Shown here: one piece after another, positions 1 to 8,117 of the stretch
Layout: every line of letters begins with the position of its first letter
Position numbering within the stretch: the stretch's first letter is position 1
Assembly: GCA_947456625.1 (NCBI GenBank)
Contig: CANGQJ010000003.1
Coordinates: forward strand, 124,001-188,000
DNA: 64,000 nt
Source of the DNA: Bacteroidota bacterium
GTDB lineage: Bacteria > Bacteroidota > Bacteroidia > Chitinophagales > Chitinophagaceae
Direction: 5' to 3'
Notes under the pieces: generated by a model
Seen by the model: only the letters and a program-made list of their open reading frames with translations
What the model was told of the DNA's origin: nothing
Database searches by the model: none
Program-made: the position numbers and the translations under genes

Positions 1-1
1 T

Positions 2-3000
2 CCAATACTCATCCACACCACCGTAACCAGAAGCTCCAGCAATTGTTTGTACTTTAGCAGCAACATCATTTTGAGCGAAAGTCAATGCACTCATATTTGT
101 TATCACACCACCTGCATAAGTTGGAGTACCAGATACAATTTTAACACCAGGTCCAACATATTTAGCAGTTTGAGCTACAGTACCATTTGCAGTTGTTTGC
201 CATTCTGCTAAACGAGCAGCACCAATTGCACCTTGAGTAGACTCAATTGAAGTACCACCATTCATACCATCATGATAAATTTGGTCGTAGATATTTCCAC
301 CAATTCTACCATCAAATTGGAAACCAAAGCTTACATTTTTGAAAGTGAATTTGTTGCTAATTCCAAAAGTATAATCAGGATTTGCAAATCCTAAGAATTT
401 ATTGTTACCAATATCTGAAGGCGCTCTTAATGGAGTACCACCAGACCAAACAATATTGTTTGAACCATCACGTACAAATGCAGAACCATAAATCGCATCT
501 AAACGATCGCCTACTTTGTAAACGTGGTTGTTTAAAGTTAAGCCGGTTTCAGAACCATAAATTGCATCCAATGTTTCTTGGTAAGTTGCATAAGTAGCAT
601 TGATATCCCAGTTAAAGTTAGCAGTTTTGATAGGTGTTCCAGATAAAGTAATTTCAAAACCTGCTTTTTTAGAAGTGATACCATTTACGTTTTGTGCAGC
701 ATAACCTGTTGAAGATGCTACTGGTAAAGCGTAAATTTGAGGTCCGTTAAAGCTTGTAAAGTAAGTGAAGTCAAATCCTAATCTGTTTTTTGCAAATTTT
801 AAATCAACACCACCTTCATATGAAGTACGGTCAAATGGTTTTAAAGTACTATTTGCAATGGTATTAGAATAACCTACCGAAGGAGTTCCATTATAATAAG
901 TTTGGAATGCGTATGCATTTTGGTTTGCATAAGAAGGGCCATCATAAGAACTATATAAGTCAGAGCCATATCCTAATAAACCACCATTGGTACTTGTACC
1001 AGTAATTGCAGTGAATGCAGAAGGAACAGTAGATTGAGTTAATCCACCTTTTACATCGGCAAATGAAGCACGTACTTTAGCAAAAGAAATAAATGAAGGT
1101 AAATTCAAATAATCTTTTAAAGCAGAACTTAATGATACGGAAGGATAGAAGAAAGTATTGTTTCCATCAGGTAAAGTAGATAATTGATCTAAACGACCTG
1201 TGTGAGATAAAGTAGCATACTTACTTAATGTTAAATCCACAGAGTAAAATGCGCTATACACTTGCATTCTTGAATTCCATGTATAAGCTAAAGCGGCATC
1301 TTTTGTATTTGACAATACATATAAGTTTGGAACCGCTAATGCTTTGGTAGTTCCCCAGAAAGAGTTGTAAGCAAAAGATCTTTCAGAAACACCCGCTAAA
1401 GCAGAGATACCAATTTGACCTACTTTCTTTTCGTAATTAGCAGTTAAGTCAGTATTATTTTCGGTCAATCTTCTGCTATCCTCATGGTAGTCACCATACC
1501 ATCCAAAGTAGAACCATGGAGTGTACGTATTTAAGTTAGCGCCTGCTGGAACTTGTTCAGTTCTTAATTGGCTCCAAGTAGAGAATTGAGAACGTAAGTT
1601 GAATGTTAAATCGTTGGTTGGCTTATAAGAAGCTTTTACATATCCATTCACATCTGTTTTATCATGAGAACGTAACCACTTTTTAGCCATAAACCAAGCA
1701 CTGTTTTCACGACCATATTCTTGAGCATATGGAATTAAGTTTTGAACTCCTTGTGGTCCTTTATAGATATCTTTTAAGTCATTGATATCGTAATCAGATG
1801 ATCCATATACTTTAAACATATAGATGTAAGAGTTTGGACCATAGTTTACGTCAGGAATATTTGGAGAGTATTGCTTATTCATGTTTAAGCTAGCTTCTAA
1901 TCTTAATTTCTTAGAAATGTTGTAGCCACCATTCACTGCTAAAGTATAAGAATTTAACTTTGTGTTTGGAGACATCCCTTTTTGATCCATATTAGAAATA
2001 GAGATTCTAACATCAGACTTTTCAGTTGCACCAGATAATGAGATGTTATTGGTATTGATGATACCAGTTTCCATGAAATTTTCAAAGTTATTCTTACCTT
2101 TTGCAGTCCAAGGAGTTGCAGTTCTAATACCTGTTACAATATCGTAAGGGCTATTATATTGCTTCACCATTTGACCTTCAAAACGAGGACCCCATTCTGG
2201 TAAACGTTGCTTGTTATCATATAAAACATCACCATAGCTATAACCATAGTTAGTACCACGACCATATTCTGCTTGTGCTTCAGGAACAGCGATAAAACCA
2301 TTCTCAAACATAGTGCTTGAGTTAAAATCTACCTGCCATCCTTTTTTATCTTTTGTACCTCTTTTTGTAGTAATTACAATAGCACCATTTAAACCTCTAA
2401 ATCCATATAATGCAGAAGCATTGGTACCTTTTAATACTGTATATGTTTCAATATCATCTGGAGCAATGTTCCATGTATCTGTATTTACTGGAACTCCGTC
2501 AACCACAAATAATAAATCTTTAGAACCACGTAAAACTAATTCTGGACGACCTAACATTTCGGCGTTTGCACCTACTGTTAAACCAGCAACTTTACCAGCT
2601 AAAGAGTTAATTGGATTGGCATCTCTTGCCTTAATCAAATCACTACCTTTTAATTCTTGAATTGAGTAACCAACTTTTTTAGTTTCTCTCTTAATACCGT
2701 AAGCAGTAACCACAACATCTGTTAATGCTTTTGTATCTTCTTGTAATGCTAAAGAAAAACTAGCTTCATTACGCAAAGTATAGGTTTGAGATAAAAAACC
2801 TAATGAAGTTACTTCAACTGATTTATCTGAAGTTGAAATTGTAATTTTAAAATTACCTTCATTGTCTGTTTGAACTGTTTTTTTAGAAGGGATAGCTCTT
2901 ACTACTGCACCAGCAATACCAATGCCTGTTGTAGTTTGAATTTTTCCTGTTACAGTTCTTGTGTCTTGAGCGTAGACATTCGAAATAAAGAAAACTAATA

Positions 3001-3040
3001 GCGTAACGCCTATTAAAGCCTTCTTGAATAATGCTTGCAT
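2..3040 (-). CDS. SusC/RagA-family TonB-dependent outer-membrane receptor (C-terminus cut by window edge)
   Basis: The reading frame is open from the left window edge to an ATG at 3040, giving 1013 visible codons. It begins with a signal peptide ending near Val-Tyr-Ala-Gln. A carboxypeptidase-regulatory-like beta-sandwich (about residues 25-105) follows, then a plug domain with the SusC-type segments KVAGLTVG, LFVVDGVPVN and TNASALYGFRG, then a long run of barrel strands. Proteins of this kind form the outer-membrane pore that imports a ligand captured by a SusD lipoprotein. The partner would lie left of the window and cannot be seen. A phased repeat resembling a Pho box lies 34-62 bp upstream, so it may belong to the phosphate-starvation genes that follow. 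That substrate is an inference from context. The family call is secure. Confidence 0.93.
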   Translation of the reverse strand, partial: MQALFKKALIGVTLLVFFISNVYAQDTRTVTGKIQTTTGIGIAGAVVRAIPSKKTVQTDNEGNFKITISTSDKSVEVTSLGFLSQTYTLRNEASFSLALQEDTKALTDVVVTAYGIKRETKKVGYSIQELKGSDLIKARDANPINSLAGKVAGLTVGANAEMLGRPELVLRGSKDLLFVVDGVPVNTDTWNIAPDDIETYTVLKGTNASALYGFRGLNGAIVITTKRGTKDKKGWQVDFNSSTMFENGFIAVPEAQAEYGRGTNYGYSYGDVLYDNKQRLPEWGPRFEGQMVKQYNSPYDIVTGIRTATPWTAKGKNNFENFMETGIINTNNISLSGATEKSDVRISISNMDQKGMSPNTKLNSYTLAVNGGYNISKKLRLEASLNMNKQYSPNIPDVNYGPNSYIYMFKVYGSSDYDINDLKDIYKGPQGVQNLIPYAQEYGRENSAWFMAKKWLRSHDKTDVNGYVKASYKPTNDLTFNLRSQFSTWSQLRTEQVPAGANLNTYTPWFYFGWYGDYHEDSRRLTENNTDLTANYEKKVGQIGISALAGVSERSFAYNSFWGTTKALAVPNLYVLSNTKDAALAYTWNSRMQVYSAFYSVDLTLSKYATLSHTGRLDQLSTLPDGNNTFFYPSVSLSSALKDYLNLPSFISFAKVRASFADVKGGLTQSTVPSAFTAITGTSTNGGLLGYGSDLYSSYDGPSYANQNAYAFQTYYNGTPSVGYSNTIANSTLKPFDRTSYEGGVDLKFAKNRLGFDFTYFTSFNGPQIYALPVASSTGYAAQNVNGITSKKAGFEITLSGTPIKTANFNWDINATYATYQETLDAIYGSETGLTLNNHVYKVGDRLDAIYGSAFVRDGSNNIVWSGGTPLRAPSDIGNNKFLGFANPDYTFGISNKFTFKNVSFGFQFDGRIGGNIYDQIYHDGMNGGTSIESTQGAIGAARLAEWQTTANGTVAQTAKYVGPGVKIVSGTPTYAGGVITNMSALTFAQNDVAAKVQTIAGASGYGGVDEYW

Positions 3041-3073
3041 ATGTTAAATTTTGTGCAATTTTAACACGACTAA

Positions 3074-3102
3074 TGTTACCAGAATATTAAAACTAACATT
3101 AC
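3074..3102 (-). promoter_or_regulatory. Pho-box-like phased half-sites upstream of the first SusC gene
   Basis: Read on the minus strand, the half-sites are GTAATG (3097-3102), TTAATA (3085-3090) and GTAACA (3074-3079). The last two are exactly 11 bp apart and the first is 12 bp away. A weak -7-like TAAAATTG lies at 3056-3063. This is a degenerate version of the stronger arrays at 10944-10982 and 21123-21184, and in AT-rich DNA it could partly be chance. Confidence 0.4.
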
Positions 3103-3111
3103 TCGAACAAA

Positions 3112-3150
3112 TTAATATTTTGGTAATAAATAATTTATAATTTCATAACA
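3112..3150 (+). promoter_or_regulatory. Pho-box-like phased half-sites upstream of the GNAT-phosphatase pair
   Basis: On the plus strand TTAATA (3112), GTAATA (3123), TTTATA (3134) and ATAACA (3145) follow each other with an exact 11-bp period, ending 31 bp before the ATG at 3182. The fit is moderate because the region is very AT-rich. No -7 element at the 31-bp spacing seen in the better arrays was found. Confidence 0.4.
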
Positions 3151-3181
3151 TTAAATAGTAAACAAAATAATTTAGAAAACA

Positions 3182-3622
3182 ATGAGCAATATTTCAATTA
3201 GAGCAGTAGAAAAAAATGATATGTTAACTGTATATGAACAAATTTGTGAATTAGAAGAAATATTCTTTGATATCAAGGCTTTTGAAATTATATTTTTAAA
3301 TAATATAAATGATAAAAACAAACTATACTATTTAGCTCAGGATGATAAAGGAGCATGCCTAGGATTTATAAGCTGTCATATTCAATGCCTACTTCATCAT
3401 TGTGATAAGGTTGCAGAAATCCAGGAATTATTTGTTAAACAAAGTCATAGAGGAATGGGAATTGGAGGAAATTTAATTACGTTTATTGAGCATTTGTTAA
3501 AAGAGTTAGATTGCGTCTCCTTAGAAGTTACTGCTCAAAGTAAGAGAATTGAAACGCATGAATTTTATAAAAATAATGGATTTAAAAATAGTCATTTGAA
3601 ATTTACAAAAACAATAGAATGA
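3182..3622 (+). CDS. GNAT-family N-acetyltransferase
   Basis: This 146-residue single-domain protein has the GNAT fold signature: a beta-strand motif IQELFVKQSHRGMGIGG (about residues 80-96), whose RGMGIG loop binds the acetyl-CoA pyrophosphate. A typical C-terminal segment, EFYKNNGFK, lies near residues 127-135. It would transfer an acetyl group from acetyl-CoA to an amine, and the substrate cannot be predicted. Its stop codon overlaps the ATG of the downstream phosphatase gene (ATGA at 3619-3622), so the two are translationally coupled and probably co-transcribed. The start is the first ATG after a region with phased Pho-box-like repeats. Its role next to a secreted phosphatase is unclear. 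Confidence 0.85.
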   Translation: MSNISIRAVEKNDMLTVYEQICELEEIFFDIKAFEIIFLNNINDKNKLYYLAQDDKGACLGFISCHIQCLLHHCDKVAEIQELFVKQSHRGMGIGGNLITFIEHLLKELDCVSLEVTAQSKRIETHEFYKNNGFKNSHLKFTKTIE

Positions 3623-5484
3623 AAAATATAAAAAGAATTTTAGTTTTCACAAGCATACTAATATTGAATAATGCAATAAGTCAAAATACAACTATGTATT
3701 CAACTTATAATGCGCACTCACATAATGATTATGAAAATCCTATCCCGTTTTTCACTGCTTACGAAAATAATTTTGGCTCCATTGAAGCAGATATATTTTA
3801 CTTTAACGATAGTTTATTTGTAGGTCATGTTTTTGGAGATATAACAAAGAAAAGGACCTTGCAATCATTGTATTTAGATCCTCTTAATAATAAAATAAAA
3901 ATCAATAACGGTTTCCCTTACAAGGATTCTACTAAAACTTTACAACTTCTGATAGATATTAAAACAGACCCTGATAGAACTATCGGGAAATTGGTGAATC
4001 TATTAAACACTTATCCGGCCATTATTCAATCGGGTAAATTAAAAATTGTTATTACAGGTAATAGGCCTAACTCAAATAAATTTAATCAATACCCAAGCTA
4101 CCTATTTTTTGATGGTAATTTAGGTAAATCCTACAGCAATTATGAATTATCAAGGGTAGGTCTTTTTAGTGCAGATCTTAGTGAATACACCCATTGGAAT
4201 GGCAAAGGTGTCATGGTAAAACAAGATCAGCAAAAAATAGATTCTATCATTAATAGTGTTCATTTGAAAGGTAAACAAATTCGTTTTTATGGTAGTCCAG
4301 ATTATATGAATGCATGGCAACAGTTTATAAAAATGAAAGTGGATTTTATTAATACAGATCATATTGTTGAATTGGCTAAATTCTTAAATAGTTACAAGAG
4401 TAATAATGTTAGTTTATTACAAAAACAGAATACCTATTTACCGAAATTTTTAAATGATGGCATAAATAAGCCAGTCACTAAAATTATTTTATTAATTGGA
4501 GATGGATGCAGCTTGCCTCAATGGTATGCTGGATATACGGCAAATGGTGGGGCACTAACTGCATTTAATTTAAAGCATATTGGATTTTCTAAAACTAGTT
4601 CTTCGGATAATTATGTTACCGATTCTGCTCCAGGAGCAAGTTCATTGGCAACGGGGGAGAAGATTGAAAATAGACATTTAGGACTTTCGCCAAAAGGAGA
4701 CTCATTGTCAATAATCACAGATTATCTAGCTTCCAAACAATTTAAAATTGGACTCATAAGTAGTGGTGACGTTTCGGACGCAACACCAGCCGCGTTTTAT
4801 GCACATGCAAAAGAAAGAGATAGTTCAATTGAAATTATTCGGCAATTAAACCATTCTAATGTACAAATATTAGCGGGGGCAGGAAATGATAAATTAAATA
4901 CCGCTGGTATTTTACAAAAGAAAAATTCGGCAACCTTAAATAATAAAACCCTTGAAAATTTATTGCCTAATTATAAAATTGTAAACAATATAAATGACAT
5001 TCAAGTATCTGGAAATAAAAAAACATTAGTAATTGAAAAGCAAGCTGGTTTATCAATGCAAGAAGGTCGCGGGGCTTGGTTAGCCAATGCATTTGAAAAA
5101 GTGAGTACTTCATTATCGGGGGATAATAAAAATTCCTTTTTTATGATGGAGGAGGCTGCACAGATTGATTATGGCGGACATGCTAATAATATGGAGTACG
5201 TAGTAAAAGAAGTAATTGATTTTGATGCAGTAATTAGTAAAGCAATTGAATTTGCAGACACTCATAAAGGAACTTTAGTGATTATAACGGGTGATCATGA
5301 AACTGGTGGGTTAACATTACATGACGGGAATTATCATCAGCAAACAGTTAATGGACAATTTGCTACTAATGACCATACAGGCATTCCTGTACCCGTTTTT
5401 GCTTATGGATATCGCTCCTATTTATTTGATGGCGTTTATGAAAACTCGACCATTTTTAACAAAATTAAAGAAGCGATTAACTAA
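3619..5484 (+). CDS. Secreted fusion of a GDPD/PI-PLC-like domain and an alkaline phosphatase
   Basis: The 621-residue protein has a signal peptide of about 20 residues. Residues about 27-255 resemble the glycerophosphodiester phosphodiesterase/PI-PLC TIM-barrel group, with a His-Asn-Asp-Tyr motif (35-38), GSIEADIF (53-60) and a VGH motif (68-70). Residues about 285-621 are an alkaline phosphatase: IGDG (294-297), nucleophile region TDSAPGA with Ser336, a metal-binding QIDYGGHAN near 515, GDHETGG near 558 and a late DHTG near 584. The architecture suggests sequential release of phosphate, with the phosphodiester cleaved first and the monoester next, in the periplasm or outside the cell. Whether the N-terminal domain keeps full catalytic residues needs a structural comparison. 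The gene is coupled to the upstream GNAT gene and lies 1 bp from the end of the convergent phosphoesterase gene. Confidence 0.88.
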   Translation: MKNIKRILVFTSILILNNAISQNTTMYSTYNAHSHNDYENPIPFFTAYENNFGSIEADIFYFNDSLFVGHVFGDITKKRTLQSLYLDPLNNKIKINNGFPYKDSTKTLQLLIDIKTDPDRTIGKLVNLLNTYPAIIQSGKLKIVITGNRPNSNKFNQYPSYLFFDGNLGKSYSNYELSRVGLFSADLSEYTHWNGKGVMVKQDQQKIDSIINSVHLKGKQIRFYGSPDYMNAWQQFIKMKVDFINTDHIVELAKFLNSYKSNNVSLLQKQNTYLPKFLNDGINKPVTKIILLIGDGCSLPQWYAGYTANGGALTAFNLKHIGFSKTSSSDNYVTDSAPGASSLATGEKIENRHLGLSPKGDSLSIITDYLASKQFKIGLISSGDVSDATPAAFYAHAKERDSSIEIIRQLNHSNVQILAGAGNDKLNTAGILQKKNSATLNNKTLENLLPNYKIVNNINDIQVSGNKKTLVIEKQAGLSMQEGRGAWLANAFEKVSTSLSGDNKNSFFMMEEAAQIDYGGHANNMEYVVKEVIDFDAVISKAIEFADTHKGTLVIITGDHETGGLTLHDGNYHQQTVNGQFATNDHTGIPVPVFAYGYRSYLFDGVYENSTIFNKIKEAIN

Positions 5485-5485
5485 T

Positions 5486-6598
5486 TTAAAGTGAAATAGT
5501 GACATCTTGACCCCATGTAAATGTAGTAGTCATGGCTGGCTTGTTCCAAAGTACCTCTCTTACCGTTAATTTTTTGGTGTTGGTATTAATAGTTACCAAT
5601 TCAAAAGCTAGTTTGGTTTCATCTTTTGCCGAGGACCTTCCTTTCATGGGACTATCAGTTCTTATGCAATTTAATTGAATATTTTTATTTGGGCCATAGT
5701 AAGTATAATATTCAGTAAAATTTTCATGACCATGAAAATATACTTTAATATTTGGATGCTTTTTAATGAACGCCGCAAATTCATTTTGTTCAATGATTGT
5801 TGCCCCTTTTACATCTTTGCCATCCTTATACCTTTCGGGTACTAAGTTTTCAAATTTATCCTCCTCATTAATATCATGTATGCCATTGGGATTTTCAAAA
5901 AACCTAGGTTCAACGTCTGGGATGCTATGTGCAAATAAAAATACTGGAGTTGTTTTACTCACTTTTATTAAATCTTTTTCCATCCATACTCTTTCTGCAG
6001 AATCGGGATATAAGCTTAAAAAAATAAAATGTACTCCGCTTATGTCTTTTGAGTAATGTATCCTACATAAACTGCTATCAAATATGGTTACTTTTTTTTG
6101 GGGGAACATTAAATTATATATTCCTAACATTGAGGCAGGATCCTTTTTAGGATTCATAGGCCTGTGAAAACCAATAGCATTACTCATATCATGATTACCA
6201 GGCACCACCCATAATTTTGATTTTTGATTATTACGGTTTTTTAAATGCAAGCTATCAATAAATACTTTTTCAAATTCAGACCAGGATTTTGCAGCGGTTT
6301 GCACATCACCTTCCATTCTGTTTGCAATATCACCTGTAATAACTAATGCATCAATATTTTTAAATTGATTCATTACTTTAACCATGGCAAGGTTCACATC
6401 ATTAGCGGATACGCGTTGCTTCCCTTGAAATTTTTCTTTTACTAAGCCAAAATGCACATCCGATGTAAACAAAAATTGAACAATGCTATCCTTAGGATTT
6501 AATTTATGGGTATAATAATGTGCATTTGTTTTTTGAAAGCTCAAAAATGAGATAACAATAATCAAAAAATTAACAACTTTATTTTTCATAAAAATCAT
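5486..6598 (-). CDS. Secreted calcineurin-type metallophosphoesterase
   Basis: This 370-residue protein has an N-terminal signal peptide. It carries the five metallophosphoesterase blocks: SDVHFG (about 49-54), GDIANR (about 87-92), PGNHDMS (about 133-139), FAHSIPD (about 222-228) and GHENFTEYY (about 285-293). These residues bind two metal ions and hydrolyse phosphomonoesters or diesters. Two ATGs are possible, 6598 and 6589, and the second gives a cleaner signal peptide beginning MKNK. It is the third gene of a co-directional set with a beta-helix lipoprotein and a TonB receptor, although a terminator-like hairpin (6634-6668) separates it from the lipoprotein gene. The context points to a periplasmic phosphatase, and the exact substrate is unknown. 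Confidence 0.85.
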   Translation of the reverse strand: MIFMKNKVVNFLIIVISFLSFQKTNAHYYTHKLNPKDSIVQFLFTSDVHFGLVKEKFQGKQRVSANDVNLAMVKVMNQFKNIDALVITGDIANRMEGDVQTAAKSWSEFEKVFIDSLHLKNRNNQKSKLWVVPGNHDMSNAIGFHRPMNPKKDPASMLGIYNLMFPQKKVTIFDSSLCRIHYSKDISGVHFIFLSLYPDSAERVWMEKDLIKVSKTTPVFLFAHSIPDVEPRFFENPNGIHDINEEDKFENLVPERYKDGKDVKGATIIEQNEFAAFIKKHPNIKVYFHGHENFTEYYTYYGPNKNIQLNCIRTDSPMKGRSSAKDETKLAFELVTINTNTKKLTVREVLWNKPAMTTTFTWGQDVTISL

Positions 6599-6633
6599 AA
6601 ATGAAATAGAATAAATTTAATTAAAATAATTAA

Positions 6634-6668
6634 AAAGGGTGCCCATTACTTTCGTAAGAACACCCTTT
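6634..6668 (-). terminator. Rho-independent terminator after the beta-helix lipoprotein gene
   Basis: AAAGGGTG and CACCCTTT pair around a 19-base loop that contains a small inner stem (TTAC/GTAA). On the minus strand the stem is followed by a T-rich run. It may be leaky, letting some transcription continue into the phosphoesterase gene. Confidence 0.75.
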
Positions 6669-6693
6669 ATTCAAATTAAAAACAAATATTTAA

Positions 6694-8097
6694 TTAGTGC
6701 TGGTTTCCTCTACCGTTACTTTGATAACAACCTATATCCTTGCCCGGAGGTGTAATTTCCGTTGCACCTAAGCGTATGTCTTGTATTACATCTGCTCTTG
6801 GTGAGAACCCAATAAATCCAGCTCCAATACATGGAGAATTTGGCTTTAATGCATAGTTAGAAGTTCCAACTACTGCAATATCTCTTAACATTAATCCAGC
6901 AGGCAATGGCACTGGGGCATTAATAAATTGAGGGTTGTTAGCACCTACTACTGCAGCGTTTGCCGTATATACTGCGCCTATTGTCCAACCAACAGGTAAA
7001 TAAGTTGATGGCTTAGGAATATCAGTCTCCATTGGCTTGCTTATAGCTGTGCTTACTGATAAAGAAGGAATAAACTGACTTGCTACAGATAATGAATCGG
7101 CATAATAAAAATTATAACCATATTTTAAATTGGCTGTATCAGCAATTGGATTATTTACAACACGTAATCCAAATTTACAGTTTACAATTAAGTTATTATA
7201 CGCCATGCCACCAGCACCTTCTTCAAAATTAATAGAACCGCCACGTCCTGCAGCAGAACGACGATATCCACAGTTAATAATAGTATTATTGTAAATACGC
7301 ACATTAGAGCCTGGTTTACCAACTGCAACGTTAATATTTGATACTTTTGGACCATTTGTTGCCATACCAATACATAAATTATAAGCAAAGTCACCAATAG
7401 TACCTGCTTTTGAATTCATTGCTTCACCACCAGTATATCCACATTTTTCAAAAGTATTTCTCATTACATGTATTTTTCCACCATTGATTCTAAATGGATC
7501 ATCCACACTTCCATAAATCCAAGAATCTTCTAAAATAAAACTACCATCAGGGTTTGCGAAGTACACAGGATAAGGACTTGAGCTTCCTGTAAAACTTTTC
7601 ATAGCGGAACTAATTGCAGCACCACCAAAATCAACATGTGTCCATTTTATAACAATTAAAGGACAAGTTGTTGCACCTGTAACACCAGTCCACTTTCCCT
7701 TTAAAGCTGGATCCAAATCGGGATTAGATCCTAATTGGTCTGTTCTTGTAACACCAGGGTAAGTTAAATAAATAGGGGCCTCCTTAGTACCCAAAGAAAG
7801 TAAGGTTCCTTTTACACCTAATCCTACTGGCACCCCTGCGGTACCTGTGAAATTTACAGTCACACCTGGTTGAATAATTAAAGTATCGCCAGTATTCACA
7901 AAGATATCACCGCTTACTGTATAAGTTTTACCAGTAAGCATGGTACCTTTAATAGCTCCGCTTAAAGGTGCAGATTCACTAATAGGTGATGCTGGCACAA
8001 TAACTGCCTGCCATAAATCTTTTGTTTCTTCGGTTTTAGTACAAGAAGCAAATCCTGTAACAAGCACCGCTAGTAAATAGATAAAATATTTTTTCAT
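6694..8097 (-). CDS. Lipoprotein with right-handed beta-helix repeats
   Basis: This 467-residue protein has a lipoprotein signal with the acylated cysteine at about residue 19 (FAS-Cys), followed by acidic and lysine residues of the kind seen in surface-exposed Bacteroidota lipoproteins. An N-terminal motif of the type LSGAIKGTML...YTVSGDIFV..GDTLIIQPGV is followed by repeated short strands with Asn ladders (for example RIYNNTIINC, MAYNNLIVNC), which indicates a parallel beta-helix. No catalytic motif was recognised. It begins 20 bp after the stop of the TonB receptor gene at 8118-10883, so the two are probably one operon and the lipoprotein may be a surface partner of that receptor. Whether it binds a phosphate-containing ligand is an inference from neighbours. 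Confidence 0.75.
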   Translation of the reverse strand: MKKYFIYLLAVLVTGFASCTKTEETKDLWQAVIVPASPISESAPLSGAIKGTMLTGKTYTVSGDIFVNTGDTLIIQPGVTVNFTGTAGVPVGLGVKGTLLSLGTKEAPIYLTYPGVTRTDQLGSNPDLDPALKGKWTGVTGATTCPLIVIKWTHVDFGGAAISSAMKSFTGSSSPYPVYFANPDGSFILEDSWIYGSVDDPFRINGGKIHVMRNTFEKCGYTGGEAMNSKAGTIGDFAYNLCIGMATNGPKVSNINVAVGKPGSNVRIYNNTIINCGYRRSAAGRGGSINFEEGAGGMAYNNLIVNCKFGLRVVNNPIADTANLKYGYNFYYADSLSVASQFIPSLSVSTAISKPMETDIPKPSTYLPVGWTIGAVYTANAAVVGANNPQFINAPVPLPAGLMLRDIAVVGTSNYALKPNSPCIGAGFIGFSPRADVIQDIRLGATEITPPGKDIGCYQSNGRGNQH

Positions 8098-8117
8098 TAT
8101 ATAAAGTTGAATTATGA

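Noticed and set aside
6634-6668. Hairpin considered as a riboswitch or attenuator before the phosphoesterase gene
   Set aside because: The simple stem followed by a T-run is explained by a terminator, and no conserved aptamer features were seen.
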